Shown here: positions 30,023-40,865 of the stretch, piece after piece
How the letters are laid out: every line of letters begins with the position of its first letter
Position numbering within the stretch: the stretch's first letter is position 1
The notes under the pieces: model-generated
What the model was told of the DNA's origin: nothing
What the model saw: the letters and a program-made list of their open reading frames with translations, nothing else
Database searches by the model: none
DNA from: Hemicordylus capensis
Lineage: Eukaryota > Chordata > Lepidosauria > Squamata > Cordylidae
Assembly (NCBI RefSeq): GCF_027244095.1
Contig: NC_069670.1
Coordinates: 16,759,320 to 16,823,319 of the forward strand
Length of the DNA stretch: 64,000 nt
Direction of reading: 5' to 3'
Made by a program: the position numbers and the translations under genes

Positions 30023-33000
30023 GTGTTTTCCTGACTTCATGGTGCATTTTTGCGTTAAGAGTAAATTTGCCTTTAAGCTTCTCCCTGCAGCACCTTCCTC
30101 CAGAGTCCTCGAGCTGCCAGAGAACAAGGAATCTCCCCTCTTTGCCCCAGCCCCCCATTTCTCATGCGATAATATCCCACAGGAGTCCAGATCACTTGGC
30201 TTTTAACAATATACTAGCTGAACCCGCACAGAGCATCTGTGTGGTAGCACGCTGAGCCTGTGGCATCCCTACTCTCTCACTCGCTCGCGCTCTCCTCCCC
30301 ACCACCACTCGCTCGCGCTCTCCTCCCCACCACCACTCGCCTGACTACCTTTTCTCCTTCCCTCCTTGCTGCAGCTAGGACTGCCGGCGCCTCCTCCACC
30401 CCCTTCCTAACTGCCTGCCCCCAATTTTCCCTTGGCCGCTTTCCCTCTCTCCTCGGCCCAGCAACAGCCTCTCTCGCCAGCTCCCGCAGGCCTCGACCTT
30501 CCAAACAAAATACCCCCTCCCTCCCTCTCTCTCTCCATTGCTTCACCGCTCTCTGTCTGGTTTCTCCCTTCCAATCTGCCTTTCCTCCTTTCTTCCTCCA
30601 TCTTCTGTGCACCCCCCACACCTGCCAATTTCTGCCTTCCTCCCTTGCTGCCGCTCCCTCCCCAGGCAGTGGTTCCAGGCATCCAGACACATCTGGACGT
30701 AGTTCTCTTCCGGGTCGGCCGTAAGAGAATTGTATAGAGAGATGATCTGCCTTCGAATGGGGGTGGGTGGGAGGGGATTGCCGTGTCAACGTGGCTTGTG
30801 TGTCTGAGGCAGGCTCGGCACCGTGTCCGTCCAGAGGAAACTTGTCGTGTCTCAGGAGAGGGGAGGAGTCTATTGCACCCTCCTGGGTGCTGCGGAATGA
30901 GTGGGCTTGTTGTTTTGGCAATTGGCCCTTTCGATCGATCAAGTACGACATGCACAGCCGTTGGAACCGTCCAAACGCCACTTTCGTAATAGGCAGTGTT
31001 GTGTATCCGAAAATCGACCCCGTTTTTGCAGCCAGATATGCCAATGTGCTGTATTTTTAGATTCTGCCGTGCTCTTTGCCACTGTGTGTGCCTCATTTTT
31101 CCTCCTCTGGGGCCAACACTGAGATCTCCTGATAAAAGAGGAGATCAGAGACAGGGCAGCTTCATAAGCAGTGACATATTTCTGCGTCCTGCCCCACACA
31201 CTTGACTGGCAGGTGTGCAGTTTGTCTCTACAGCTGTTTCCATGGTCTGGATCCGTAATGAGAAAAAAGCCCCAGTTTGCAGCGTAGAAGCCAAGGAGAC
31301 ACTGCTGGTTGATGTTCCAAATACAGTTGGAACTGAACAGAGCACTGAACCTCCCAACTTCTCCCACTGGATGCTCAATTTTAAGCACCCTGGATTTCCA
31401 TGGTTTTGTTTCAGTCGAATTCCAGGCATGTTGATGATCTCTGTTAAGCTAGAATCCTTGGATGTGCAGTCAGTTCCAGTGGCTTGTTCCAGCATGCTTG
31501 AACCCTTTAAGTTTGTCTTTAATCCAATCCGTAATGGCTAGAGTATAGGCCTTGGCAGCCCGGGATTGCCATTTGTGGGGCTCCTTGAAATGCTTCCGTC
31601 CCAAAGTAGCGTGTAATCCTGCTGCTCAGAAGGAAAGAAAAGGTAAACTTATCTCTCAGGCTCCCAGAATTGAGTTGGATCTCCAGTTTTGCCCTAGGTC
31701 GTCGTCGTCTTTACCCTACATTTTTGTAATTCCGTTTTGAGTCACCATGGCTAGGAAGAAGAATGCCCAAACAGCTGTGGGTTTGTTTGTTTTTTAAATG
31801 CATGCAGCTGTTCAGTATGGAATGCATTTGCTGTATACTCAGGTGTAGGCTGGGTGGTGGAACAGGCGTACGCTCCGCTTCTGACTGGGACCCACAACAG
31901 CACCCACAGTCCTCAGATCAGCATTAATATGTTGGAAGTAGAGAGATGAGAACTCAGGGATGGGATGGTACATCTTTGTAGGCTGTGGGAGCGATCCTTT
32001 GATAAGGCAGGTGCTTTTTACAGCCAGAGAGGAGTGTGGGCTGTGGGTCAGACCCCGGCCTGGAAATCTAGGGACGGTGGCCAGCAGCTCTTCCTTCCGC
32101 TTGGCTGGCTGGGTCCTCAGCCGACCCACTTTGCCTTTTCCTGCTGGCAGCTAGTTGAGTCCTCCGCCCGCGTCCCAGTAGGAGTGGGGTCCCAGTAATC
32201 AAATGTCATGTTTCCTTATTGATAACCCTCTGTCTGCTGCTTTATCAGACTTTGCGTTTGTTCACATGGAGAACGAAGAGAACGCTAGAGCCGCCATTGA
32301 ACACCTGAACGGACGGGAAGTCAAAGGCAAAAGGATTAACGTGGAGCTCTCGAACAAGGCGCACAAGAGGGGCACGGCCGGGCAGCAGGGAGGCGGAGCC
32401 GAAAGGAACAAGATCCCCACCCTGGAGAAGCTGCAGGCCCGGGGCGACGGCTTGAGGCCTGACCTGAACTCCCAAGGGGCAGCCCCGGCGTACTCGGCGC
32501 TGGAGTATGACTATCAGCAGCGGCTGGGCGGCGGCAGCGGCACTGGCGGCAGCAGCGGCCTGACCAAGTTTGACCCCTCTGACAGCCAGGCCCGGCAGAT
32601 CTCCCCCTCCTACTTTGGCAGGGACAGAAGCCCCATCAGACGCTCGCCCACCAGAGCAGGCTACATGCATCCGATGGCGGCCCAGCAAGCGACCTACCGG
32701 GACCAGCCCTCGGCCTCCCTGGGAGCATCCTACCGGGACCAGCCTTCGGCCTCGCTTGGCATGGCTTACCGGCCCCAGCCGACGACCGGCCAGGCGGCCC
32801 TGTACAGAGCCCAGTCCTCGGCACTGCTCAGCAATGCCTACCGAGCCCAGTCCTCTGCCCCCCTGGGGAATTCTGCTGCCCAGCCAGCAGCCTCGGCCCT
32901 GACCTCCTACAGTGCCCAGGCGGCTGCTACTTACAGTGCCCAGTCTGCCGCAGTGGCGGCGGCTGCTGCCGCCTACGGGGCCCAGCCTGCCGCCTCCCAG

Positions 33001-35875
33001 GTTTCCTCCTACGGGGCCCAGCCGGCGGCGACCTACGCTGCCACTTATGGGGCCCAGGCCGCGGCGACGTATGCAGCTTCCTATGGGGCCCAGGCCGCGG
33101 CGGCGGCCGCGGCACTCTCGGCATCTTACGGGGCCCAGCCTGCGACCAGCCAGTCAGCCTTGTACAGCGCCCACTCGCTCTCGGCGCAGCCTGCTTCGTA
33201 CGGCGTGCAGGCGGCTGTCGGCCACGCGGCGGCCTACGGGGCCCAGGCCACGTCTGCCCTGCCGGCGGCCTACGGGGCCCAGTCCGCGGCAAGCCTGGCC
33301 GCCGCTTACAGCATGCAGGATGCGGCCGCCGCCGCCTCCTATAAAAACCAGCTCTCTGCTTCACTGTCGACAGCCTACCGCGCCCAAGTCTCCAACCCGG
33401 CCGAGGCGAGCTATGCAGCCCAGCAGTCTGCGTCCGTCCCCTTGGCGGCCGGCTACCGAGCTCAGGCGGCGTACAATGGGCTGTCTCAGTCCGCCCAGCA
33501 GGCGGCCTCGTATGCGGGAGTGTCTCAGGCCGAAGCCGCCGCCCTCCACCCGCCCTATGAGCGCACCCGCCTCTCCCCGCCGTGCGGCAGCCGCGAGGAG
33601 CTCTACAGAAAAGCAGCGGCGATGAATAAGAGGTATGCGGCTAACCCCGGTGGGAACGCTTGGTGCGCCGGCCGGTCGCCGAGAATCCCAGCCCGCTTCC
33701 AGAGGGGATTAGAAGGAGCCTGCGCTCCAGTGCCCTGGGAGGTGGTGTGTGCGCTGCTAATACTCTGGGCCCGTCTCTGGAAGCAAGCGGGGGGGGGTTG
33801 CAAGGGGGGGGCTCACTTCCCCTTCTGCTCTGTTGTTGCCTGTGCCATTGGCTTCTCTCCACCAGTTCAGCTCCTCTTTCAGCCCTTCTCTGTGCTTCTC
33901 TGTTTCTGGGGGCGGGGGGCGGACGTGGCCGCACGCTCCTGTTTTTCCTGTCTGGACTTGGCTGTGGATGCATCGGGAGAGGAGGGCGGGCTTGGAAACT
34001 GGGCCCGGGAAAGCCCGAGGTGTCGGGTGGCGTGGGAGGGTTCTCCTTGAACTGCCCCTCTCTCTCTGACCAGATGTTGCCACACACCAGGGAAGCTAGA
34101 CGGTTGAGCCCCGACTGCTGTTTTTATGTATTCATCTGTTTGATTGATATACCGCTTTTCCAAAAAAATGGCTCAGGGCGGTTGCAGCTGGGAACATGGG
34201 AAGCTGCCATATACTGAGTCAGGCCCTTGATCGGTCTAGCTTGGTATTGTCTACCCAGACTGGCAACGGCTTCTCCAAGGTAACAGGCAGGAGTCTCTCT
34301 CAGCCCTCTCTTGGAGATGCTGCCAGGGAGGGAACTAGGAACCTAGATGCTCTTCCCAGGGCAGCCCCATCCCCACAGGAGAATCTCTTCCAGTGCTTGC
34401 ACATGTCGTCTCCCATCCAAATACAAACCAGGGCAGACTCTGCCTAGCAAAAGTTCATGCTCACTATCACAAGACCAGCTCTCCCCCTGTAGTTGCTGGT
34501 AGAGGCAGTGTAAGGCCCGGCTGGAATAATGTTTCCGGTTCTAAGGAGCCAGGGTTGTTTTCCTGGAACCCAGCTCTGCACATGGCACTCGGCAATCCCA
34601 GACCCCTCCGGCAGTGAGGATTCTTTTTGGGCTGCAATTTGGGGCTGGATGGGAGCCCCCCGCTCAGCTGTGGAGCATGTGAGATAATAAGCCGGGGCCT
34701 GAGCATCTGTCAGCATGCACTTGCCTTGCCACCTAACCACGGTGGCCTTCCGTGCACCTGGGATTGGGGAATTGAGACCCTGGTGCCCCTCTTAGGAACT
34801 ACGCACTGGATCTAAGGCCTGGGGGCCCCTCAGTGGTCCTCCTCCCAATTTCTGTTCTGACGAAATGATGCTGCCAGCACGTGTTGTTGTCTTCTGCTTA
34901 CAGCAGCGACCTTCACTCTCTTTTATTTACGTGGGGGCTGCTTTAGCAAAAGATCTTCGCTGTGCGAGCCGTTTCCCACTGTGCTGACCTCGGTGCGGTC
35001 CGGTGCTTTTCTCAGGGCGGGGAGGGCCCTTTAAGAGAGGTGGAGCCCTGAAGTGCTCTCGGAGGAAGGCCCTGGGGAGGCCTGCGGTTCCCAGCACTCG
35101 GTGCATGCCTTCTTCCAAAATGGCCCAGGGGCTCCGGAGGGCTCTTTTTTTCTTCTTCTTTCTTTAAAGGAACCCCGCTGTCACTGGGCCAAGCATAGCA
35201 CGGCACACTGGGAAACACCCACAACAAATATTTACTTTTCAACAAAAGTTCCCAAAGTGGTTTACGTGGAGAAATAATAAATACATACATACATATGTAA
35301 ATAAAATAAATAGCCTCTGTGTGGCGCCGGGGGACTCTGCCGAGCATTTGGCTTCCCTCGGGTTCGGCAATACCTAATTAGTTGGGGGGTGGACACAAAG
35401 AGGGTTGGTAAGAGACCGCCACTTGCTCCCGCGCCTTGCAGCGAAAAAGACTCTGGCCGTTCCCCATGCTATCAGAGGCAGATCTGGTGGTCTTGCAGGC
35501 TTCCGTAGCAAGCTCCCTTCTGTGCTTCTGCCTCGGCGATCCTCTTCTGGGGTGGGGACCGGGTCTTCTCCTCCGCCATGGCGTGTGTAGTCGGGGGCGT
35601 TGGCCGCCCAGCGCCTTTTTATTCACCGAATGTCTCTTCTCTTAACCAGGTACGGTTCTGACCTCTCAGATGACCGCCGTTTATCTGACCTCTCAGATTT
35701 CCGCCGTTTAGCAGACTCCCCCCACGCATACCGCCATTCGCCGACAAAGGCTCAACTGGATTTCCGCCGTCTCCCAGAATCGCAGTCCGATTACGCCCGG
35801 TATGCGGGCGCCTACGGCGATTACTTGCGCAGCGCGCAGCTGCAGATGCACGCTAGCTACCAGCGCCGCCTGTAG
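24044..35875 (+). CDS. RBM14: RBM14 (CoAA/PSP2), RNA-binding coactivator
   Basis: Three exons (24044-24398, 32249-33632, 35650-35875) join in frame to 654 aa (human 669). Family knowledge: RBM14 is a nuclear paraspeckle protein that couples transcription coactivation to splicing and undergoes phase separation through its prion-like region. RRM1 is residues 5-76 (KLFVGNV at 6-12, KQFAFVHM at 42-49). RRM2 is 86-153 (KIFVGNV at 86-92, DFAFVHM from 119). The 7.85-kb first intron cuts RRM2 in phase 1 just before its RNP1. [11 protein letters not shown] motif near 241-250 is shared with RBM4. Residues about 255-550 form the Ala/Tyr/Gln-rich repeat (YGAQ, YRAQ, SYGAQPA). The tail is [11 protein letters not shown], then AMNKRYGSD, FRRL and [15 protein letters not shown], ending YQRRL. 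Start choice: the first Met, five residues before RRM1. The exon 1 donor (AAAG then GTAGCG) is weak. The region downstream of exon 2 stays open but reads as intron. Confidence 0.97.
24768..24965 (-). mobile_element. LINE 3' end fragment
   Basis: Antisense tail: TATATACCGCAGTTCAC, then TTATACCACCTGATATCTCT and an A-rich stretch typical of L2/CR1-clade 3'UTRs. Confidence 0.5.
25348..25530 (-). mobile_element. LINE 3' end fragment
   Basis: Antisense TTTTATACCGCCCCATATGC, then the A-rich CTAAAACAGTTCAAAATACA tract and GAAACAAGTGTGTTTTCAGG, a common reptile L2/CR1-clade segment. Confidence 0.5.
26667..26698. repeat. (GT)n microsatellite
   Basis: About sixteen uninterrupted TG dinucleotides. Confidence 0.95.
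26998..27135 (-). mobile_element. LINE 3' end (GCCCTGAGCC family)
   Basis: Antisense TTCTATACCGCCCTTCCAAA and CCCCAAAGGGCTCACAACC, followed by an A17 run. Confidence 0.7.
27295..27400 (+). mobile_element. CR1-type terminal fragment
   Basis: Sense CR1 end: GTGGGCCACTGTGTGAAACA, GATGCTGGACTAGATAGGCC and GATCCAGCAGGGCTG. Confidence 0.6.
28251..28540 (-). mobile_element. Composite 5S/tRNA SINE
   Basis: Reverse copy: tail GGAACATAGGAAGCTGCC, shortened tRNA module GACCTTAGATGCTCTTTCC, 5S-like box GGACCCTACTTAGCAAAGGG, and the head end CAAGACCAGCTCTC. Confidence 0.75.
28548..28612 (+). mobile_element. tRNA-derived SINE tail
   Basis: Tail only: CTCTGGGCTCCTTGGAGG, AGAGTGGGATATAAATG and an ATAA repeat. 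Confidence 0.5.
28619..28755. mobile_element. hAT-type MITE
   Basis: Left end CAGTGGTGCTCAACTTCGG and right end GAGCAGTCCTG, with palindromic arms CTACAACTCTCATAATGC and GAGTATGGGAATTAT. The flanking 8-mers do not match, so the target duplication is lost or the ends are misplaced. Confidence 0.6.
29687..29733. repeat. (ATC)n/(ATT)n microsatellite
   Basis: ATC triplets grading into ATT triplets. Confidence 0.9.
29944..30021. repeat. (TTTC)n microsatellite
   Basis: About nineteen TTTC units, nearly perfect, within RBM14 intron 1; purine strand GAAA on the minus strand. Confidence 0.95.
30214..30742 (-). mobile_element. Non-autonomous Helitron, 529 bp
   Basis: On the minus strand it starts TCTCTCTATACAATTCTC after an A and ends CACAGATGCTCTGTG (perfect 6-bp stem, TGC loop), CGGGTTCAG, CTAG before a T. 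These are canonical Helitron termini, hairpin and A/T target. The 3' end is homologous to that of the element ending at 13660. Inside are a pyrimidine-rich stretch and a 28-bp tandem duplication (30278-30333). No Rep/helicase frame. Confidence 0.7.
30278..30333. repeat. 28-bp exact tandem duplication
   Basis: CACTCGCTCGCGCTCTCCTC followed by CCCACCAC occurs twice head to tail inside the Helitron. Confidence 0.85.
34132..34188 (-). mobile_element. LINE 3' tail fragment
   Basis: Antisense GATATACCGCTTTTCC ... AATGGCTCAGGGCGGTT, abutting a composite SINE. RBM14 intron 2. Confidence 0.65.
34191..34484 (-). mobile_element. Composite 5S/tRNA SINE
   Basis: Reverse copy in RBM14 intron 2: tail GGAACATGGGAAGCTGCC, shortened tRNA module, 5S-like box GCAGACTCTGCCTAGCA, and end CAAGACCAGCTCTCC. 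Confidence 0.75.
35222..35315 (-). mobile_element. LINE 3' tail fragment with CATA repeat
   Basis: Antisense TTTCAACAAAAGTTCCCAAA, GTGGTTTACGTGG, then an A-rich (CATA)n tail. RBM14 intron 2. Confidence 0.55.
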
Positions 35876-36591
35876 AGGATTCCCCCCCACCCCACCCGTC
35901 TCTTCCGGGGTGGGACTGCGTCATCGTCCTGGCGCCCGCCGATGTCACTCGCTTAGCGCAGACCCCCAGCTGCTGCGTCCTTAATGTGCAGGCATTGCCG
36001 TTAGATTTCAGAATCGCCTTTTTAGTTGCTCCATTTCGTCCCGCCTCCTGTCACGGGTGTCCTTGGCAACTGGTCACTTTTAACTCTTTGAGTTAGCTTT
36101 CTTTCTTTTCTTTTTTAAAGTTCTTTCCTGTACCAAGTAAAGGGTGTGTGATTTACTTTAGATGGGAGCACGGGACCCGATTGAGCCATATGTGGCCATC
36201 CCAAAGGGACAGTTCCATAGGGGAGTTGCCGTCTGAACCTTTTAGAGCTAGGACTCCGTAGCCGGCCTTAGGGGTGCTCCGTATAGCTGCACATCCAGCC
36301 GTTTAGAACCCAAAGCCCCAGGGTGGGGTTGGCCACGTGGCGGACTGTGTCCGCTTCCAGTTCCTCGAGCTTGCTGTTCTCTCCCCTGCCCTGTTAGAAA
36401 CGAAATTGTTCCTGTCTTGAAAACCCTCCTCGAATGTCCTTGCAGCGGTGAACGCTTGGTGTCTTCCCAGGCCAGCTCGATTGCGTTGATGCAACAGTAT
36501 ACTTCGTTGATGTACGCCAGTTCCGAGTATGCAGCCAACCTGCTGTTAGAAGCGAGCTTAGTCTTTCTCCCCCACTTTTTTATCAGCTGTA

Positions 36592-36597
36592 AATAAA
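36592..36597 (+). terminator. Poly(A) signal, RBM14
   Basis: AATAAA about 720 nt after the RBM14 stop, following repeat-free 3'UTR sequence and followed by TGTCTGGTGT, a GU-rich element. Confidence 0.7.
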
Positions 36598-37624
36598 GAA
36601 TGAGCTGATGGACAGTTTAGAAAACCCAGCTGTCTGGTGTACATTTCTTCCGGGGGTTGGGGGGGTGTGGTGTTGCTTGCTTCCCAGCTCAGGGCCATCT
36701 CCTCTGAAGTGGACTCGGGGCGGGTGATCGGTACGGCGTGAGTGACGGTGTCCGTTGTTCTACGGTACGCTCCGTTCGAATCGAAACGGCCTGCGCAAAG
36801 CCCTGCCCCTCCCGTCATCCTTCTTTTCAGATCTCTCTGCCGTGTTGGTCGTCTTCGTGTCATGTTCTCCAGCAGGGCTAGTGAAACCCCTCTCTCTCCC
36901 AAACTCTGGTGGGGAGGACCAAGGAATTGGAGAGAGCCCATGGAGCCCCAAGAAGCAGGAAAATCTCTGGGTGGGGTGGAAGAGAGGTGTGGGATTATGC
37001 AACTGTAAAGAGCTGGAGTGAGCGAACAGAGCCGATAGAAGCCGTGCCTGGGTTGACAGCTTCAGTTGGGTGCCCTCCACTACCCTGGTTGCATGGGATA
37101 GGGCACGGTCCTTGCATGAAGACTGCTTCAGGAGATGAACTAGGTATATTTGGTATCCCCCTGCTTAGGCGCGGAGAGGTGCGGGGCCTCTTCCCTAGAC
37201 CACCTGTATTTGTAGCAGTGAACCATTGCTCTCGTCTCCTCCTGCTTTACTGTTTTTCTGGAGACCCTCGCTGCTGCTTCTACTTCTACTTCCAAAGGGC
37301 TAGGCCTATTAATCCGTTGCAGTGGAAATGGTGTCATGGTTGCTCGATCGTGCTGCTTCTCTTCCTGGTTTTATACCATTTTGGAACCTTGGCCAGATTC
37401 TAGATGGGAGTGGGGCTTTAAAAAGATGGGCCTCATCCAGACGAAGTCTGCCATGGCTAAGTATCACTGGAGTAGGAGACGAGTTACTCATGACTTGCTT
37501 GAGTCCTGTAAGTTTCAGTGGGGCTTAGTCCAGATCCTGCCCGTTTCTCCCAAGTGAGAAGTTTCGGAATGAACAGAGAGCTTCCCCTCCCACATGTATT
37601 GCCGAATAAGTGTTGGTAACCTAG

Positions 37625-37735
37625 GGGTTCCCAACTTGTGGTACTCGAGCTGTTGCTGAACTACAACTCCCATCATCCCCAGCTGCAACTCTTTATGGCT
37701 GAGGATGATGAGGGTTGGAGTACCTGACCTACACA
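37625..37735. mobile_element. Palindromic hAT-like MITE
   Basis: Arms GCTGAACTACAACTCCCATC and GAGGATGATGAGGGTTGGAG around a short spacer; worn ends. Confidence 0.5.
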
Positions 37736-38454
37736 TGCCACATCGTCGCCCGCAGCTGCGTTTTGGTCCACGTCTGATGAAGTGGACTGTCGTCCCCCAA
37801 AGCTTGCCCCAAAATAAACCTGCCCAGGTGGAAGGTGCTCGGAAAGGGGGTTACTCTGCAGCTGAACTGAAAAGTAGCACAGTCGACAGAGAGTGATGGC
37901 ACAGTCGCAAGGGGACCATGACTGTGCTTGGAACAAGGCCAACCTCTTGATGATCCGTGTCTTCCAAGTAGCGAGCTAACTGCTCTTTGTATGGCTCTTC
38001 ACAGGATTATGCTTGCTAGGGAGTTGATTTTTAAAAGTACAAACTCTCTCTCCTCCTGTGCTGCATCTCTTGCTTGTTTCTAAGGCTGAGGTTTCCTGGG
38101 CAGTCCTTATTACAGCTTGCATGATCTGCCGCTTTAATTTTCACGTGGCCCAGACAGAATTGCCCAAGAACAGCTTTACAAGGTATAAATAATGTCCTAT
38201 CTGTTCCTGTTTTCTCTCTCTCTTTTTTTTTTTTGTCGTGACCAGGCACACTGCCAATGAAGCAGACTGCTCCCTAGAACCAAAGTGTGGCAGTCTGCTT
38301 ATGCTCCTGTGTAATGAGGTCACCGTATTCACAATTCCCTCCCCTCTGTTGCTGGGGAACCTACACTGAACCATCCCTCCGGAGCTTACAACTGGGAATG
38401 AGAGAAGGGAGCACATCTTGTTTCTCCATTGCTGGAATATATGCTAGACAACCT

Positions 38455-38575
38455 GCACAACTGCGGCCCTCCGGCTGCTTTTTTGGACTACGAATCCCAT
38501 CACGCCCAGCCACCGTGGCCAATAGGAATTATGGGATTTGTAGTCCAGCATCTGTGGTGGGGGGCAAAGTTAGGT
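38455..38575. mobile_element. Palindromic hAT-like MITE
   Basis: Arms GGACTACGAATCCCATCACG and ATTATGGGATTTGTAGTCCA, with worn GCACAACTGCGGCCCTCC end. Confidence 0.55.
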
Positions 38576-39162
38576 AGTCGTGCTCTGAGATAACCATCTT
38601 GCTCCCATATTCTTTGGAGCCAAAGTAATTGCCATGAAAGCTGGTGGGGAAAGGAAGGGAGGGGGAGATACGTTCTGCCCCCTTGTCTGGCTTGGGAGAA
38701 TGTGGGTCTGCTGCCAGAAAATGGGCCGGGGTGGTTGGGTGGCAGCTGTGTTGTTCCCCTCTCATTATTGTCTTAGGTGCTGTGACCTCGTCTAGAGCAC
38801 TCTAGGGAAAGGTTCAGCAACGGGCTAGGGTCCCAGGGCGTCATGCTGGTATTGGCAAGGGAGCTTTGGAGTAGGGCCTACTTATTTAGAAATAACCAAA
38901 TGGATGCTTGTGGACCTTAGTATCATTCTGCTCTTGATTTGTACCCAGTTAACTAGCTGCCACTAAACTATCCCAAGGCTCCAATCTTGCAGACCAACGT
39001 CAAGTGTATGGCCTGTTCTATCGCTACAGACAGCATTCTGTACTCCTGGAAGCCATTTGGCTAAAGGAGAAGCTCTTGAGCTTGCCAGTTTCATGTAGCC
39101 TTCAAAATAAGACAGGACTGCACCTTGAGAGTTTTTTTTCTTTTCTTACAACTAATTTAGGA

Positions 39163-39644
39163 ATATAGGAAGCAGCCAAGGTTGCAGGCAGGAATCTTTC
39201 TCTGAGCCCTATCTTGGAGATGCTGCCAGGGAGGGAACTTGGAATCTAGATGCTCTTCCCAGAGCGGCTCCATTCCCTGAGGGGAATCTCTTCCAGTGCT
39301 CACACTTCTAGTCTCCCATTCATATGCCACCAGGGTGGACCCTGCTTAGCTAAGGGGACAAGTCATGCTTGCTACCACCTAATGGCACATCAGGGAAGTA
39401 GCTTGCCTAGCAAGCAAGAGGTTGCCGGTTCGAATCCCTGCTAGTATGTTTCCCAGACTATGGGGAACATCTGTATCAGGCAGCAACAATATAGGAAGAT
39501 GCTGAAAGGCATCATCTCCTGCTGCACGGGAGATGGCCATGGTAAACCCCTCCTGTTTTCTACCAAGAAAACCACATGGCTCTTTGGTTCACCAGGAGTC
39601 GACACCAACTCGACGACACTACTTTACAAGAAGACCAGCTCTCC
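39163..39644 (-). mobile_element. Composite SINE split by a Sauria-type SINE
   Basis: Reverse composite SINE (GCCAAGGTTGCAGGCAGG ... GACCCTGCTTAGCTAAGGGG ... GCTTGCTACCAC) is interrupted at about 39379. It ends AAGACCAGCTCTCC at 39631-39644. Confidence 0.7.
39379..39630 (+). mobile_element. Sauria-type SINE (tRNA head, BovB-like tail)
   Basis: tRNA-like head GAAGTAGCTTGCCTAGCA with B box GGTTCGAATCC, a middle GGAAGATGCTGAAAGGCATC, and a tail GAGTCGACACCAACTCGACG ... ACTTTAC resembling the BovB-mobilised end of Sauria SINEs. It is inserted in the composite SINE. Confidence 0.65.
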
Positions 39645-40164
39645 TAACTTCTCAGCCAGAGGGGCAATGAGTTTTGTGAGAGATTATTTGAGTTGAACAA
39701 CACACCCATATTTGACATTTAAACCACTGTGGCAGTGAGAGAAGTAAGACAGTTCAGTTACCACCAGTTGTCTGCAGTCCCTAATAGCCCAGATCGGAGG
39801 TGAGATCTTCCTCTGTTCCAGGCCTTCACCCTCTCTGTTCTTGCTTCCATATTCTCATCACTTCATTTGTACCCCAGATGCAATTGTGGGGGGTCCTCTG
39901 CTATTCCCAGTAGTCTCTCTAACAGAAGGATCAGAGAAGATACCGTGCTGTCTTGAAGGGTTGGGGGTGGAGGGGAGAAGAGACCATCCTCTTAGCCAGT
40001 AAAAGCCATACCAACCAATGCAAATGGTTGACTTGCAAAGTTTTACATTCCCACTATGACCCCAGACAGCCCCCAAGTCCACCTTTCCCTTCAGGACTCG
40101 CCAAACTGCACAAGTATTCTCAAAAGGTAGACTGGCGGACATAAATGACGTGGCTGTGACGGAG

Positions 40165-40660
40165 AGCAAGAAACTGCCTTGAGCAGGCAACATGGCCTAT
40201 GCCAGGCTGTCCCGGAATCTCTGGACGATCTGTGCCCTGATGGTGCAGGCCTCGCTGGAGAGCTGAACCAAGGGGCTCTGTGTAGGCAGCTCCCGTTCAG
40301 CATCTGCTCCCTCCTCCACCCTCTTCCCTTTCCCGCAGTGGGGTTTTGTGGCTCAGGGAAATGTTGGGCAGGACACAGCAAGCCAGGAAGATCTGGCACA
40401 CCTGTGTGGGGGTGGGTGTTGTAGGGCTACAGGGAAACAGAATGGCCACATTTTCAATGGGTAGCTCCAGTCCCCTGTGGACAGAAGAGGAAATGGAATC
40501 TGTATTAGTGGGTGGTTTGTGTTGAAGGCTGTGCAGAAGGCCTGTAGCAAATTGAGGATCAAACCGAGCTGACCTAAGCAGCCTTAATTCAGCTTCTGGA
40601 ACATCAATATACTTCCTTTCCCCCCCACTCCCATAGTTTGGAATTTCTAGCACTTTGACA
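40165..40660 (-). pseudogene. PIF/Harbinger-like transposase fragment
   Basis: The minus-strand frame contains QVCQIFLACCVLPNISLSH, close to the C-terminal ACCVLHNI block of HARBI1 and Harbinger transposases. After REREEGGGG a stop ends the frame. A shifted frame then reads ADAERELPTQSPLV and IRAQIVQRFRDSLA to a stop near 40187, so one frameshift is likely. Upstream, DVPEAELRLLRSARFDPQFA is open but not placed in the family, and no DDE residues were located. A host gene exon derived from a Harbinger element is an alternative. Confidence 0.4.
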
Positions 40661-40865
40661 TCTTGAATTTTATCATATCTACATGGCCCACACACACACA
40701 CAAGATTTTGAGGGTTTGGGGTTGTGTACCTTCTGCCTATCTCATCTATCCCTCTGGTTTGTTTGGCCCTGATAACAGTTCCTTCCAGTCCCTACATCTC
40801 TCCCAGTCTGAACCAAAAGAGGGTACAAAGCCTCACCTGGCAAAGTTTTACATATATGCCTCCTG

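Larger units (their letters stand above)
24399..32248 (+). other. RBM14 intron 1
   Basis: A 7.85-kb intron with no supported exon. The left third holds LINE tails and repeated antisense CR1-like pieces (24.5-26.4 kb). The middle holds microsatellites, CR1 and composite SINE pieces. The right third holds a (TTTC)n tract, a Helitron (30214-30742) and unique sequence. A 108-codon open frame at 31215-31541 was not recognised. Confidence 0.6.

Noticed and set aside
31215-31541. 108-codon plus-strand frame in RBM14 intron 1
   Set aside because: No recognised family and no clear splice sites; left unannotated, though transcription could be checked.
32912-33625. 237-codon frame rich in Pro/Arg overlapping RBM14 exon 2
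   Set aside because: It is the alternate frame of the repetitive Ala/Tyr/Gln region of RBM14 and is explained by its codon periodicity.
33633-34050. Extension of RBM14 exon 2 to a 615-codon frame
   Set aside because: A good donor at 33633 and exact joining to exon 3 (KRYGSD, as in human) show this is intron.
36248-36538. Minus-strand 96-codon frame over the RBM14 3'UTR
   Set aside because: It lies within the RBM14 3'UTR before its poly(A) signal and has no family match.
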